Positions 42,694-51,560 of a stretch of DNA of 64,000 bases are shown here, piece after piece. Positions within the stretch are counted from its first letter, which is position 1. Every line of letters begins with the position of its first letter. The position numbers and the translations under genes are program-made. This DNA comes from Superficieibacter sp. HKU1 (GTDB lineage: Bacteria; Pseudomonadota; Gammaproteobacteria; Enterobacterales; Enterobacteriaceae): the NCBI RefSeq assembly GCF_029319185.1, contig NZ_CP119754.1, forward strand, positions 4,402,001 to 4,466,000, read 5' to 3'. The notes beneath the pieces were generated by a model that did no database searches, had not been told where the DNA came from, and was given only the letters and a program-made list of their open reading frames with translations.

Positions 42694-44028
42694 TTACCAC
42701 CAGATTTCCATCTGTGCGCCGAAGGTGAATTCATCATCGTCGCCACGGCTGCTGGAGAACTGGCCGTTACCGGTAGAGTCGCTGATCGCTGAGCGGCCGA
42801 TATTGCCGTTAGCATCTTTAGCGTAACCCCAGTTTTCATCCCATTTCGCATAGGTTGCGAAGACACGCAGTGCCGGGCGAGACCAGATGCTGTCGCCAGC
42901 CTGCCATTGTTGCGCGAGGGTGATTTTGTACTGGCTGTTACGATCGCTGGTTTGCTGTGATTTCACGTTGTCGTAGCCCACTTCCAGCAGGGTGCTCATG
43001 ATCGGCGTCCATTTGTACATCGGGCGCACGCCGACGGTGTACCAGTCGGTACCACGATCGTCGTCACGATCAATTTTCTGGTACATACCGACGTACATCA
43101 GGTCCCATTTGTCAGCAAGCGTAATCGCACCGTGGTCAATCACGCGCCACAGAGAGCCATCGTTATTGACGTTGCGATCGGCTGCAATATCTTCATCGGT
43201 CCAGGAGCCCTGCGGAATACCTTTACCCTGTGCGGTCATGGCATCAGTAGCATATTGCAGAACAAATTTGTTAAAGCCTTTCATCATGCTCTGGGTATGT
43301 TCAGCAGTGAACATCCAGCCATCTTTTGATGCACCGTCTGCCAGACGATAATCATCAGTGGTGTTAGCACGACCGTAATCCACACCAAATTCCAGCATGC
43401 CGTCCGGGTTAGTTTCCAGACCGGCTAAACGCACGTCATACACGTCGTTGGCGGTATCTTTGGTCGCGTCATAAATATGGTTGCTGCTGAAGGAGGTAGA
43501 ACCACCGGATTCCTGTGAACGCGTGGCGGCAAAGGAGAGTTTACCGATACCATTCAGATCGATGTTTTCGATACCGGCACCAGGACCTGAAATATCCCAG
43601 TAGTAGAAGTCGATCATGTGAACGTCATGACGCTGATAGAAACGCTTACCGGCCCAGATAGTAGAACCTGGCAGCGCATCGATCAGGTTTTTACCCTGCA
43701 CGTTGGCTTCGCGGAAGGCCGGATCGGTGGCTTCCCAGTCATTCTGTTGTGCAACGGAGTAGGCGACGTTGGTGTCGAAATAGAAGCTCTTATCGCCTTC
43801 TTTCCACACTTCCTGACCCAGTTTCAGTTCCGCATAGGTTTCACATTCGTTACCGAGACGGTATTTACTTTGTGCACCGGTTGCCTGGAAACACTGTTGT
43901 TCGCCGCCGCTGCCGGTCCAGCCGATGCCGGAACGAGCATAACCTTTAAAATCGACGGCACCAGCGTGGGCAGAGAGAATGCCCGCGGTAATGGCGATCG
44001 CCAGTGGAAGTTTGCGCAGAGTAGTCAT
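42694..44028 (-). CDS. lamB: Maltoporin LamB
   Basis: Outer-membrane trimeric beta-barrel (18 strands) for maltose and maltodextrins and a phage lambda-type receptor. Start 44028 (MTTLRKLPLAIAITAG), signal cleaved after about residue 25 (HAGA-VDFKGY). 444 residues. Conserved greasy-slide aromatics occur, e.g. WTGSGGEQ and DWEATDP; the C-terminus FGAQMEIWW ends in an aromatic, as needed for BAM recognition. Middle gene of malK-lamB-malM. Confidence 0.97.
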   Translation of the reverse strand: MTTLRKLPLAIAITAGILSAHAGAVDFKGYARSGIGWTGSGGEQQCFQATGAQSKYRLGNECETYAELKLGQEVWKEGDKSFYFDTNVAYSVAQQNDWEATDPAFREANVQGKNLIDALPGSTIWAGKRFYQRHDVHMIDFYYWDISGPGAGIENIDLNGIGKLSFAATRSQESGGSTSFSSNHIYDATKDTANDVYDVRLAGLETNPDGMLEFGVDYGRANTTDDYRLADGASKDGWMFTAEHTQSMMKGFNKFVLQYATDAMTAQGKGIPQGSWTDEDIAADRNVNNDGSLWRVIDHGAITLADKWDLMYVGMYQKIDRDDDRGTDWYTVGVRPMYKWTPIMSTLLEVGYDNVKSQQTSDRNSQYKITLAQQWQAGDSIWSRPALRVFATYAKWDENWGYAKDANGNIGRSAISDSTGNGQFSSSRGDDDEFTFGAQMEIWW

Positions 44029-44106
44029 TATTCTATCTCCTGAGATCATTGCTTTTCTTTTATTACGCATCGTTCTTTACAGACTTTGCGTATTTAATGG
44101 GAATGC

Positions 44107-45216
44107 TTAAACGCCCGGCTCTTGATGCAACCGACGACATGCAGTGCCATCCTCACGGAACAGATGGCAGCGCTCTGGCGGCAGGCCGATAGCGAATGTG
44201 GCACCCTCTTCTACCAACACCACGTCATTCTGGCGGTACACCAGGTTCTGACGGATGGCGGGGATTTGGATATGGATCTGTGTTTCGTGGCCTAACTGTT
44301 CGACGACCTGAACCACGCCTTCCAGCGTGACATCAGCGATATCGCTGGGCAGCAGATGCTCAGGGCGAATACCGAGCGACATATTTGCGCCCACCTGAAC
44401 GTTGGCGCTATCGACCGGTAGCCAGACGTGCTGACGGTTAGGCAGCTCAACCTGCACCTGATCGATCGCGGTTGCCGTGACCTTCACCGGCAGGAAATTC
44501 ATTTTCGGCGAGCCAATAAACCCCGCGACGAAACGATCTGCCGGGTAGTGATACAGCTCCAGCGGCTTGCCTACCTGCGCCACCCGACCGGCGTCCAGCA
44601 CCACAATTTTGTCGGCCAGCGTCATCGCTTCGACCTGATCGTGAGTGACGTAGATCATCGTTCGGCCCAGGCGTTTGTGCAGGCGGGAAATCTCAATGCG
44701 CATTTGCACGCGCAGCGCGGCGTCAAGGTTCGAGAGCGGTTCATCAAGCAGGAACACGCGCGGTTCCGCCACCAGCGTGCGGCCAATCGCCACGCGCTGA
44801 CGCTGTCCGCCAGAAAGCGCTTTCGGCTTACGCTCCAGCAGATGTGCAAGCTGGAGCACTTCCGCCACCTGATTAACGCTCTGCTTCATGACCTCTTTTT
44901 TGGCACCCGCCAGCTTGAGACCAAACGACATATTTTCGGCAACGGAGAGATGGGGATAGAGCGCATAGGACTGAAACACCATACCCACACCACGTTCGGC
45001 CGGCGGGACATCGTTCATTCGGGTTTCACCGATGAACAAATCGCCACTGGTGATGGTTTCCAGACCGGCAATCATGCGCAACAGGGTCGATTTCCCACAG
45101 CCTGACGGTCCAACAAAAACCACGAACTCACCTTCATGGATCTCGAGGTTGATATCTTTTGATACCACCACGTCGCCCCAGGCTTTCGTTACATTCCGTA
45201 GCTGTACGCTCGCCAT
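44107..45216 (-). CDS. malK: Maltose ABC transporter ATPase MalK
   Basis: ATPase subunit of MalFGK2 and inhibitor of MalT. 369 residues. Walker A GPSGCGKST at about residue 36, Q-loop, signature LSGGQRQR at about 134, Walker B LLDEPLSNLD, and C-terminal regulatory OB-fold domain that binds EIIA-Glc and MalT. Divergent from malE. Confidence 0.98.
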   Translation of the reverse strand: MASVQLRNVTKAWGDVVVSKDINLEIHEGEFVVFVGPSGCGKSTLLRMIAGLETITSGDLFIGETRMNDVPPAERGVGMVFQSYALYPHLSVAENMSFGLKLAGAKKEVMKQSVNQVAEVLQLAHLLERKPKALSGGQRQRVAIGRTLVAEPRVFLLDEPLSNLDAALRVQMRIEISRLHKRLGRTMIYVTHDQVEAMTLADKIVVLDAGRVAQVGKPLELYHYPADRFVAGFIGSPKMNFLPVKVTATAIDQVQVELPNRQHVWLPVDSANVQVGANMSLGIRPEHLLPSDIADVTLEGVVQVVEQLGHETQIHIQIPAIRQNLVYRQNDVVLVEEGATFAIGLPPERCHLFREDGTACRRLHQEPGV

Positions 45217-45585
45217 GCCCTCTCCCTTCGTTACAACCTGTCATCAACAGAAACATTCAAGATGGGCTGACTATGGGCCAAACATTGATGTGGTAAATCC
45301 TCCACCCCCTCTCTTTTTTATGGGGGAGGAGTTGGGAGGATGAGGCGCATGCTTCTGAGACCAGAAGCGGCGGGCCGCAGCTATTTTCGTGATGCGTCCG
45401 ACAAAAATCGGCGTGTTTTTATGTGCGCTGGGACGCATAACTCAAATTTATGCAATGGAGATCACAGAACGAAGCGGTGGGGCGTAGAGGTGGGGAGGAT
45501 GGAAAGGGCTTGCCAAACCCGGAGACTGAGCATCGTCAAGCCACCTGAGCGTCTCCACGAGTAATGACCATAAGGACGGGATAAT
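45217..45585. promoter_or_regulatory. malK-malE divergent regulatory region
   Basis: This 369 bp gap carries MalT boxes (GGGGAGGAG at 45323-45331, GGGAGGATGAGG at 45334-45345, GGGGAGGATGG at 45492-45502) and a CRP site TGCAATGGAGATCACA at 45451-45466. In E. coli MalT with CRP bound at comparable sites activates both operons synergistically. Confidence 0.88.
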
Positions 45586-46776
45586 ATGAATATCAAAACT
45601 GGCGCACGCATCTTCGCACTCTCTGCTCTGACAACGATGATGCTTTCCGCCTCAGCTTTCGCCAAAATCGAAGAAGGCAAACTGGTTATCTGGATCAACG
45701 GCGATAAAGGCTACAACGGCCTCGCTGAAGTGGGTAAGAAGTTTGAAAAAGACACCGGCATTAAAGTGACCGTTGAACACCCGGATAAGCTGGAAGAGAA
45801 ATATCCGCAGGTTGCCGCGACTGGCGACGGCCCGGACATCATCTTCTGGGCGCACGACCGCTTCGGGGGCTACGCTCAGTCCGGTCTGCTGGCAGAGGTT
45901 ACGCCAGACAAAGCCTTCCAGGACAAACTGTATCCTTTCACCTGGGACGCCGTGCGCTATAACGGCAAGCTGATCGCTTATCCGATTGCGGTAGAAGCGC
46001 TGTCGCTGATTTATAACAAAGACCTCGTACCGAATCCGCCAAAAACCTGGGAAGAAATTCCGGCGCTGGATAAGTCGCTGAAAGCGAAAGGTAAGAGCGC
46101 GCTGATGTTTAACCTTCAGGAACCGTACTTCACCTGGCCGCTTATCGCTGCCGACGGCGGCTATGCGTTCAAATTTGCTGACGGCAAATACAACGTGAAA
46201 GACGTCGGCGTGGACAGTGCGGGCGCGAAAGCGGGCCTGAACTTCCTGGTCGATCTGATTAAAAACAAACACATGAACGCCGATACGGATTACTCCATCG
46301 CCGAAGCCGCCTTTAATAAAGGCGAAACGGCGATGACCATCAACGGTCCGTGGGCATGGTCCAACATCGATAAGAGCAAAGTGAACTACGGCGTCGCGCT
46401 GCTGCCGACCTTCAAAGGCAAGCCGTCTAAACCGTTCGTTGGCGTGCTGAGTGCGGGTATCAACGCCGCCAGCCCGAACAAAGAGCTGGCAAAAGAGTTC
46501 CTCGAAAACTACCTGCTGACCGATCAGGGTCTGGCTGAAGTGAACAAGGACAAACCGCTGGGTGCCGTGGCGCTGAAATCCTTCCAGGATCAGTTAGCGA
46601 AAGATCCGCGCATTGCCGCTACCATGGATAACGCCCAGAAAGGCGAGATCATGCCGAACGTTCCGCAAATGGCTGCCTTCTGGTATGCAGTTCGCACCGC
46701 AGTCATCAACGCTGCCAGCGGTCGTCAGACGGTGGATGCGGCGCTGAAAGATGCTCAGGGTCGTATTACGAAGTAA
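45586..46776 (+). CDS. malE: Maltose-binding protein MalE
   Basis: Periplasmic binding protein for maltose and maltodextrins, feeding MalFGK2 and the chemoreceptor Tar. 396 residues; signal peptide 26 residues ending ASAFA, mature KIEEGKLVIW. Type I periplasmic fold with the ligand Trp/Tyr residues (ENYLL, WPLIAADGGY). Followed by a stem-loop. Confidence 0.98.
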   Translation: MNIKTGARIFALSALTTMMLSASAFAKIEEGKLVIWINGDKGYNGLAEVGKKFEKDTGIKVTVEHPDKLEEKYPQVAATGDGPDIIFWAHDRFGGYAQSGLLAEVTPDKAFQDKLYPFTWDAVRYNGKLIAYPIAVEALSLIYNKDLVPNPPKTWEEIPALDKSLKAKGKSALMFNLQEPYFTWPLIAADGGYAFKFADGKYNVKDVGVDSAGAKAGLNFLVDLIKNKHMNADTDYSIAEAAFNKGETAMTINGPWAWSNIDKSKVNYGVALLPTFKGKPSKPFVGVLSAGINAASPNKELAKEFLENYLLTDQGLAEVNKDKPLGAVALKSFQDQLAKDPRIAATMDNAQKGEIMPNVPQMAAFWYAVRTAVINAASGRQTVDAALKDAQGRITK

Positions 46777-46789
46777 GGCTATCGTGTCT

Positions 46790-46822
46790 TTATCAGGTCT
46801 GCCTCTATTGCAGGCCTGATAA
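46790..46822 (+). repeat. malE-malF intercistronic stem-loop
   Basis: TTATCAGGTCTGC / GCAGGCCTGATAA long stem with a CTCTATT loop. In E. coli a REP pair here stabilises the malE mRNA and lowers malF expression; this hairpin stands in its place. Confidence 0.75.
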
Positions 46823-46866
46823 GGCATTTATGCCAGGACGAATTATTGTTGTAGAGGACGATCCCC

Positions 46867-48411
46867 ATGGATGTCGTTAAAAAGAAACACTGGTGGCAAA
46901 GCGAGACGCTGAAATGGTCAGTGATTGGATTGCTGGCGCTGCTGGTGGGTTACCTTGTTGTTTTAATGTACGCCCAGGGGGAGTACCTGTTCGCCATCAT
47001 GACGCTGATTTTAAGCGCGGCTGGCCTGTATATTTTCGCTAATCGTAAAACCTACGCGTGGCGCTATGTTTATCCTGGCATGGCCGGGATGGGGCTATTT
47101 GTCCTGTTCCCGCTGGTGTGTACCATCGCCATCGCCTTTACCAATTACAGCAGCACCAACCAGCTTACCCAGGAGCGCGCGCAGCAGGTGCTGATGGACC
47201 GCTCTTATCAGGCGGGTAAAACCTATAACTTCGGACTGTATCCGGCGGAGACTGAATGGCAACTTGCGCTGACCGACGGCGAAACCGGAAAAAATTATCT
47301 CTCCGACGCCTTCACTTTTGGCGGCGAGCAGAAAATCGCCCTGAAGGAAGTGGACGCCCTGCCAACGGCTGAGCGGGCTAACCTACGGGTGATCACCCAG
47401 AATCGCCAGGCGCTGACCCAGCTTACCGCCGTGCTGCCTGATGAAACTAACGTCATCATGAGCTCACTGCGCCAGTTCTCCGGCACGCGTCCTCTGTATA
47501 CCGAGGCCAGCGACGGGACGCTGACTAACAATCAGAGCGGGGTTAAATACCGTCCGAACAATGAGATCGGCTACTATCAGTCGCTTAACGCCGACGGTAA
47601 CTGGGGCGATGAGAAATTAAGCCCCGGCTACACCGTGACTATCGGCTGGGATAACTTTATGCGCGTCTTTACCGACGAAGGCATTCAGAAACCGTTCTTC
47701 GCCATTTTCGTCTGGACGGTGGTCTTCTCGGTGCTCACGGTGATACTGACCGTCGCGGTGGGCATGGTGCTGGCCTGCCTGGTACAGTGGGAATCGCTGA
47801 AAGGAAAAGCGGTCTACCGCCTGCTGCTGATCCTGCCCTACGCGGTACCGTCGTTTATCTCGATTCTGATTTTCAAGGGGCTGTTTAACCAGAGCTTCGG
47901 CGAAATCAACATGATGCTCAGCGCGCTGTTCGGCATTAAACCGGCCTGGTTCAGCGACCCGACAACCGCCCGCGCGATGATCGTCATCGTCAATACCTGG
48001 CTGGGTTATCCCTACATGATGATCCTGTGCATGGGCCTGTTAAAAGCCATCCCGGACGATTTATACGAAGCGTCGGCAATGGACGGCGCAGGGCCGTTCC
48101 AGAACTTCTTTAAAATCACGCTGCCGCTGCTGATCAAACCGCTGACGCCGCTGATGATCGCCAGCTTCGCGTTTAACTTTAATAACTTCGTGCTGATCCA
48201 GCTGTTGACCAACGGCGGCCCGGATCGCCTCGGCACCACGACGCCAGCGGGCTATACCGATTTGCTGGTGAGCTATACCTACCGCATCGCCTTTGAAGGC
48301 GGCGGTGGTCAGGACTTCGGCCTGGCGGCCGCTATCGCCACGCTGATCTTCCTGCTGGTCGGGGCGCTGGCGATTGTGAATCTGAAAGCCACGCGCATGA
48401 AGTTTGATTAA
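46867..48411 (+). CDS. malF: Maltose ABC transporter permease MalF
   Basis: Integral-membrane subunit with eight helices and the large P2 periplasmic loop between helices 3 and 4 (about residues 95-275). 514 residues. The EAA coupling loop DLYEASAMDGAGPFQNFFKI docks on MalK. Reached through the malE-malF stem-loop. Confidence 0.97.
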   Translation: MDVVKKKHWWQSETLKWSVIGLLALLVGYLVVLMYAQGEYLFAIMTLILSAAGLYIFANRKTYAWRYVYPGMAGMGLFVLFPLVCTIAIAFTNYSSTNQLTQERAQQVLMDRSYQAGKTYNFGLYPAETEWQLALTDGETGKNYLSDAFTFGGEQKIALKEVDALPTAERANLRVITQNRQALTQLTAVLPDETNVIMSSLRQFSGTRPLYTEASDGTLTNNQSGVKYRPNNEIGYYQSLNADGNWGDEKLSPGYTVTIGWDNFMRVFTDEGIQKPFFAIFVWTVVFSVLTVILTVAVGMVLACLVQWESLKGKAVYRLLLILPYAVPSFISILIFKGLFNQSFGEINMMLSALFGIKPAWFSDPTTARAMIVIVNTWLGYPYMMILCMGLLKAIPDDLYEASAMDGAGPFQNFFKITLPLLIKPLTPLMIASFAFNFNNFVLIQLLTNGGPDRLGTTTPAGYTDLLVSYTYRIAFEGGGGQDFGLAAAIATLIFLLVGALAIVNLKATRMKFD

Positions 48412-48425
48412 GGGAGATAACGATA

Positions 48426-49316
48426 ATGGCCATGGTCCAACCCAAATCGCAAAAATTACGTTTATTCGTGACGCACCTACTGCTGCTGGTATTTATCGCA
48501 GCGATCATGTTTCCGCTGCTGATGGTCATCGCCATCTCGCTGCGTGAAGGTAACTTCGCTACCGGCAGTCTGATCCCGGAGAGCATCTCCTGGGAGCACT
48601 GGCGGCTGGCGCTGGGTTTCAGCGTGGAACATGCGGATGGCCGCGTGACGCCACCACCGTTCCCGGTGCTGTTGTGGCTGTGGAACTCAATAAAAATCGC
48701 GGGTATTACGGCAATTGGCATCGTGGCGCTGTCCACCACCTGCGCCTATGCATTCGCCCGTATGCGTTTTCCGGGCAAAGCAACACTGCTGAAAGGGATG
48801 CTGATTTTCCAGATGTTCCCGGCGGTGCTGTCGCTGGTGGCCCTGTACGCATTGTTTGACCGTCTGGGGCAGTACATTCCGTTTATCGGCCTGAACACGC
48901 ATGGCGGGGTGATCTTCGCCTATCTTGGCGGTATCGCGCTGCATGTATGGACAATCAAGGGCTATTTTGAAACCATCGATAGCTCGCTGGAAGAAGCGGC
49001 GTCGCTGGATGGCGCAACACCGTGGCAGGCGTTCCGTCTGGTTCTGCTGCCGCTGTCGGTGCCGATTCTGGCGGTGGTGTTTATTCTGTCGTTTATCGCC
49101 GCCATCACCGAAGTGCCGGTGGCCTCGCTGCTGCTGCGTGATGTGAACAGCTATACGCTGGCGGTCGGAATGCAACAGTATCTCAACCCGCAAAACTATC
49201 TGTGGGGCGACTTTGCTGCCGCAGCAGTACTCTCCGCCATTCCGATTACCGCCGTGTTCCTGCTGGCCCAGCGCTGGCTGGTCAACGGCCTGACGGCAGG
49301 CGGTGTGAAAGGTTAA
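48426..49316 (+). CDS. malG: Maltose ABC transporter permease MalG
   Basis: Second permease subunit of MalFGK2; 296 residues, six helices. EAA loop LEEAASLDGATPWQAFRLVL contacts MalK, and the C-terminus VNGLTAGGVKG inserts between MalK subunits. Starts 14 nt after malF. Followed by the terminator at 49383 and then by Rhs remnants. Confidence 0.97.
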   Translation: MAMVQPKSQKLRLFVTHLLLLVFIAAIMFPLLMVIAISLREGNFATGSLIPESISWEHWRLALGFSVEHADGRVTPPPFPVLLWLWNSIKIAGITAIGIVALSTTCAYAFARMRFPGKATLLKGMLIFQMFPAVLSLVALYALFDRLGQYIPFIGLNTHGGVIFAYLGGIALHVWTIKGYFETIDSSLEEAASLDGATPWQAFRLVLLPLSVPILAVVFILSFIAAITEVPVASLLLRDVNSYTLAVGMQQYLNPQNYLWGDFAAAAVLSAIPITAVFLLAQRWLVNGLTAGGVKG

Positions 49317-49382
49317 GTTTCATCGTTCGAAGCCACTGCAAAACCCTCAACTTTTCAATGATCTTTACTTGTGACCTTTGTT

Positions 49383-49408
49383 GGCGCTCTTCGGAGCGCC
49401 GTTTTTTT
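49383..49408 (+). terminator. Rho-independent terminator after malG
   Basis: GGCGCTC / GAGCGCC stem with a TTCG loop and TTTTTTT, ending the malEFG operon. Confidence 0.95.
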
Positions 49409-49445
49409 ATGTCATACGCACGGTTATGCTTCAATGAGCTGACCA

Positions 49446-49571
49446 CTATCCAGTGAAATCCGTCCCGGTGTTGTTCAGTTTATTGCAGCGTTTGCTGATA
49501 CGTCTGCCGAACAGGTCATACTTATATTCCCAGCGCTCATCCTCAGGCGTCTCCAGCCCGGTTAAATAGGC
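49446..49571 (-). pseudogene. Rhs core fragment
   Basis: The minus strand encodes LTGLETPEDERWEYKYDLFG then RRISKRCNKLNNTGTDFTG, matching the intact Rhs at about 52600-52740 (LTGLETPEGERWEYKYDPFG). It is cut off on both sides, has no start and is joined to unrelated sequence. A leftover of an earlier Rhs copy or recombination. Confidence 0.85.
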
Positions 49572-49617
49572 TCCAGGCATCCCGGCGATAGCGCTACTGA
49601 AGCATGACGAGGTGTAG

Positions 49618-49674
49618 AAGCTGCGCAAGCAACTTTATCAGGATAAACAGGGGATTAAGAATATACTCATTTAG
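49618..49674 (+). pseudogene. SymE-like C-terminal remnant 1
   Basis: Plus-strand frame KLRKQLYQDKQGIKNILI then TAG at 49672-49674, close to the C-terminus of the larger SymE-like remnant (ELHEQLYQTKQVVKEIKDVLV). Sequence after both stops is also shared (AATTAAATAATAAAA), so the two are copies of one module. Confidence 0.7.
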
Positions 49675-49738
49675 TGGAATGAACGAGAATTAAATAATAA
49701 AAAGTCGGGAAGTTTTGAGGGTTTTCTCAGATTTTTAT

Positions 49739-50116
49739 TTAAAATTCAACAGGATGCAGAAATACATTATTTATGGATGTAGAAAAAGAAACATATTTAC
49801 TTGTACCCGGAGAAGAGTTTACATCTAAAAATATGACTTCGCCACCTAATGAGATAGTTAAAATCCCATCGTCTTCATAAGATAAAACTTGTGCAATAAA
49901 TGAAAATTTATTATCGATTATTTTGATGACAGGAGTCTTTTCATTTGTACTCTCTATATTCCTTCCCCATTCAAATGTGTCATCCACATCTAATTCAACA
50001 TGATAGCGGCCATCTGTTTGTGGTGGTTCCCCACACCATACAGCTACTCCTTTACCTAAAGAAGATGTGAATTCAACTTTATCCTCATGAAACTTTAATA
50101 TTGTTACATTCGTCAT
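49739..50116 (-). CDS. orphan Rhs immunity protein candidate
   Basis: A 125-residue acidic, AT-rich protein (MTNVTILKFHEDKVEF...), no membrane helix, predicted beta-rich. Its ATG overlaps the stop of the orphan toxin tip (TGA at 50113-50115) by 2-3 bases, the usual toxin-immunity coupling. Family not recognised. Kept intact while its toxin lost the Rhs shell, which fits selection for immunity against kin carrying that tip. Confidence 0.7.
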   Translation of the reverse strand: MTNVTILKFHEDKVEFTSSLGKGVAVWCGEPPQTDGRYHVELDVDDTFEWGRNIESTNEKTPVIKIIDNKFSFIAQVLSYEDDGILTISLGGEVIFLDVNSSPGTSKYVSFSTSINNVFLHPVEF

Positions 50117-50370
50117 TTTAATATTGGTACCCGTACAACAACATTATCGACATTCATTACATTATTTATAGGATCTAATGTCCATATTTCTTCATAATAA
50201 TGATGTTTAGTGGGTTTACTGTTCATTTCATGATTACCATAACGAATACTTTTTTTACCATCAGCCAAAACTATTCTGTCCATGTCTGGTAATTCCGTCC
50301 TGGGATGAGTGTTTGTATGAGGGCCGGGGCCAAGGAAATCATTCCATCGACTAAGAGCATCTTCTGGTTA
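50113..50370 (-). pseudogene. orphan Rhs C-terminal toxin tip
   Basis: Minus-strand frame of about 84 residues after a stop near 50370: PEDALSRWNDFLGPGPHTNT, then RIVLADGKKSIRYGNHEMNS and a C-terminus VVVRVPILK. The His/Asn-rich sequence has the look of a polymorphic-toxin nuclease tip, but no family name is claimed. It has no start or Rhs core in frame, so it is a displaced tip and a reservoir for recombination. Confidence 0.7.
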
Positions 50371-50580
50371 ACTACTTTAGGTGCATAAGTTTCATTGTAA
50401 TATCCCTACCCGGGAGGGGTTGTCTTTGCATCAGTTTTACATACCCCAACCGAGCTATCCATGACAGTGGATTCGGCGCATAACTGTAGAGATTGATGCC
50501 CTTATCCATCCCTATCGGGTCAAGTTGCGTAATCCAGCCAAAGTCCAGTTCGTACCGTCAGTTTTGGTCGTACTGTCCTG
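50371..50580 (-). pseudogene. decayed Rhs core end (Rhs box)
   Basis: On the minus strand one frame reads WITQLDPIGMDKGINLYSYA then PNPLSWIARLGY, a corrupted form of the conserved box before Rhs tips (DPIGL-GGLNLYQYAPNPLNWIDPLGL in the intact gene). Stops and frame changes separate it from the orphan tip. Confidence 0.75.
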
Positions 50581-50705
50581 AAATTACCAAGTCATAATAC
50601 ATACGCTACCGCCATACCCTGATCAGTTAAGTTATCTGCACAAGCATTATTTTACTCTTAAATCAGTGGGTTAAACACAAAAATTCATCCAAAATACATT
50701 GCCGT

Positions 50706-50963
50706 TTTAAAATCGGCTATATCGGAGTTTCTCGTACCAACCGTAAAACCAAAATCCTCACCGGATATTCGCAAACCCCCAGCCTGCATCTTAAGGGCAA
50801 CTGGCTGGAAGAGGCGGGACTTGAGACCAGGCGCGGCGTGACAGTAAAGATCTCGAAGGGGTGCCTAACCATCATCGCTGACAATAACAAGATGCAGGAA
50901 CTGCACGAGCAGCTTTATCAGACTAAACAGGTGGTTAAGGAGATTAAGGATGTGCTAGTTTAG
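50706..50963 (+). pseudogene. SymE-like toxin, N-terminally degraded
   Basis: Plus-strand frame of 85 residues to TAG: FKIGYIGVSRTNRKTKILTG, then SLHLKGNWLEEAGLETRRGV and VKISKGCLTIIADNN. This has the SymE pattern of an AbrB-like fold (L-x-L-x-G-x-W-L-E-x-A-G). No ATG, GTG or TTG start with an SD was found in frame, so it is probably broken. It is opposite in strand to Rhs; SymE-type genes are commonly found beside Rhs loci. Confidence 0.75.
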
Positions 50964-51026
50964 TGGACTGAACTGGAATTAAATAATAAAAGAACCGGGA
51001 AGATTTAATACCTCCCCGGCTATATG

Positions 51027-51308
51027 TTATTTTTTCATTTCGTTATATCTGGCAAAAAAAGTATTTAAAGCATCATTCTCATCCTGAGAGAACAATAATA
51101 TTATCTTATCCCAAGAATGGCCTTTAACTTCATAATAATCCTCAATATAATACTGGAATTTTGCGAAAACCTCCATATTAGTAACACCTGTCGGATCTCT
51201 CATTTGCCAGCCATCTAAAAAAGCTTTTAGGGATGATATAGTATGTCTGCTTAAATATAAAGCAGGCTTTTTTTCTATCATATTAATCAATTTAACAATA
51301 TCATTCAT
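51027..51308 (-). CDS. orphan immunity protein candidate
   Basis: A 93-residue protein (MNDIVKLINMIEKKPALYLS...), start at 51308. The KPALYLSRHTISSLKAFLDGW opening resembles a common family of small immunity proteins found after Rhs/CDI toxins; the C-terminal half is helical and acidic. It follows the remnant of a deleted tip, whose last codons (DLYSPGEYTAVSTRA) survive just upstream. AT-rich like the other tip genes. Confidence 0.65.
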   Translation of the reverse strand: MNDIVKLINMIEKKPALYLSRHTISSLKAFLDGWQMRDPTGVTNMEVFAKFQYYIEDYYEVKGHSWDKIILLFSQDENDALNTFFARYNEMKK

Positions 51309-51314
51309 AATCAA

Positions 51315-51560
51315 GCCCTTGTAGAAACAGCTGTATATTCACCCGGAGAATATAGGTCATTCAGCCAGTCTTGATATTTTATACAGCCCTACCGGATCTG
51401 CACAGATATACTGCCCTGCCTCACAATCATAGTACCGGAATCGGTTATAGTACAGCCCCGCCCCCTCATCCTCATCCTCATCCTCATCCTCATCCTCATC
51501 CTCATCCTCATCCTCATCCTCATCCTCGTACTGCCCGAAAAACTGACCTATGGTTTTACT
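51315..51560 (-). pseudogene. deleted Rhs tip with (GATGAG)n expansion
   Basis: The minus strand reads FGQYED, a long Asp-Glu run, then GAGLYYNRFRYYDCEAGQYI and CADPVGL: the Rhs core end found in the intact gene as QYEDAESGLHYNRFRYYD. It then breaks into another frame reading YQDWLNDLYSPGEYTAVSTRA with stop, the tail of a lost toxin. So the toxin was deleted internally and frameshifted, leaving core end plus tail. Confidence 0.8.
51464..51523. repeat. (CCTCAT)10 hexanucleotide tandem repeat
   Basis: Ten perfect CCTCAT units followed by CCTCGT. On the minus strand it encodes (Asp-Glu)n within the decayed Rhs core. Being a multiple of three, slippage does not change the frame. Confidence 0.95.
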
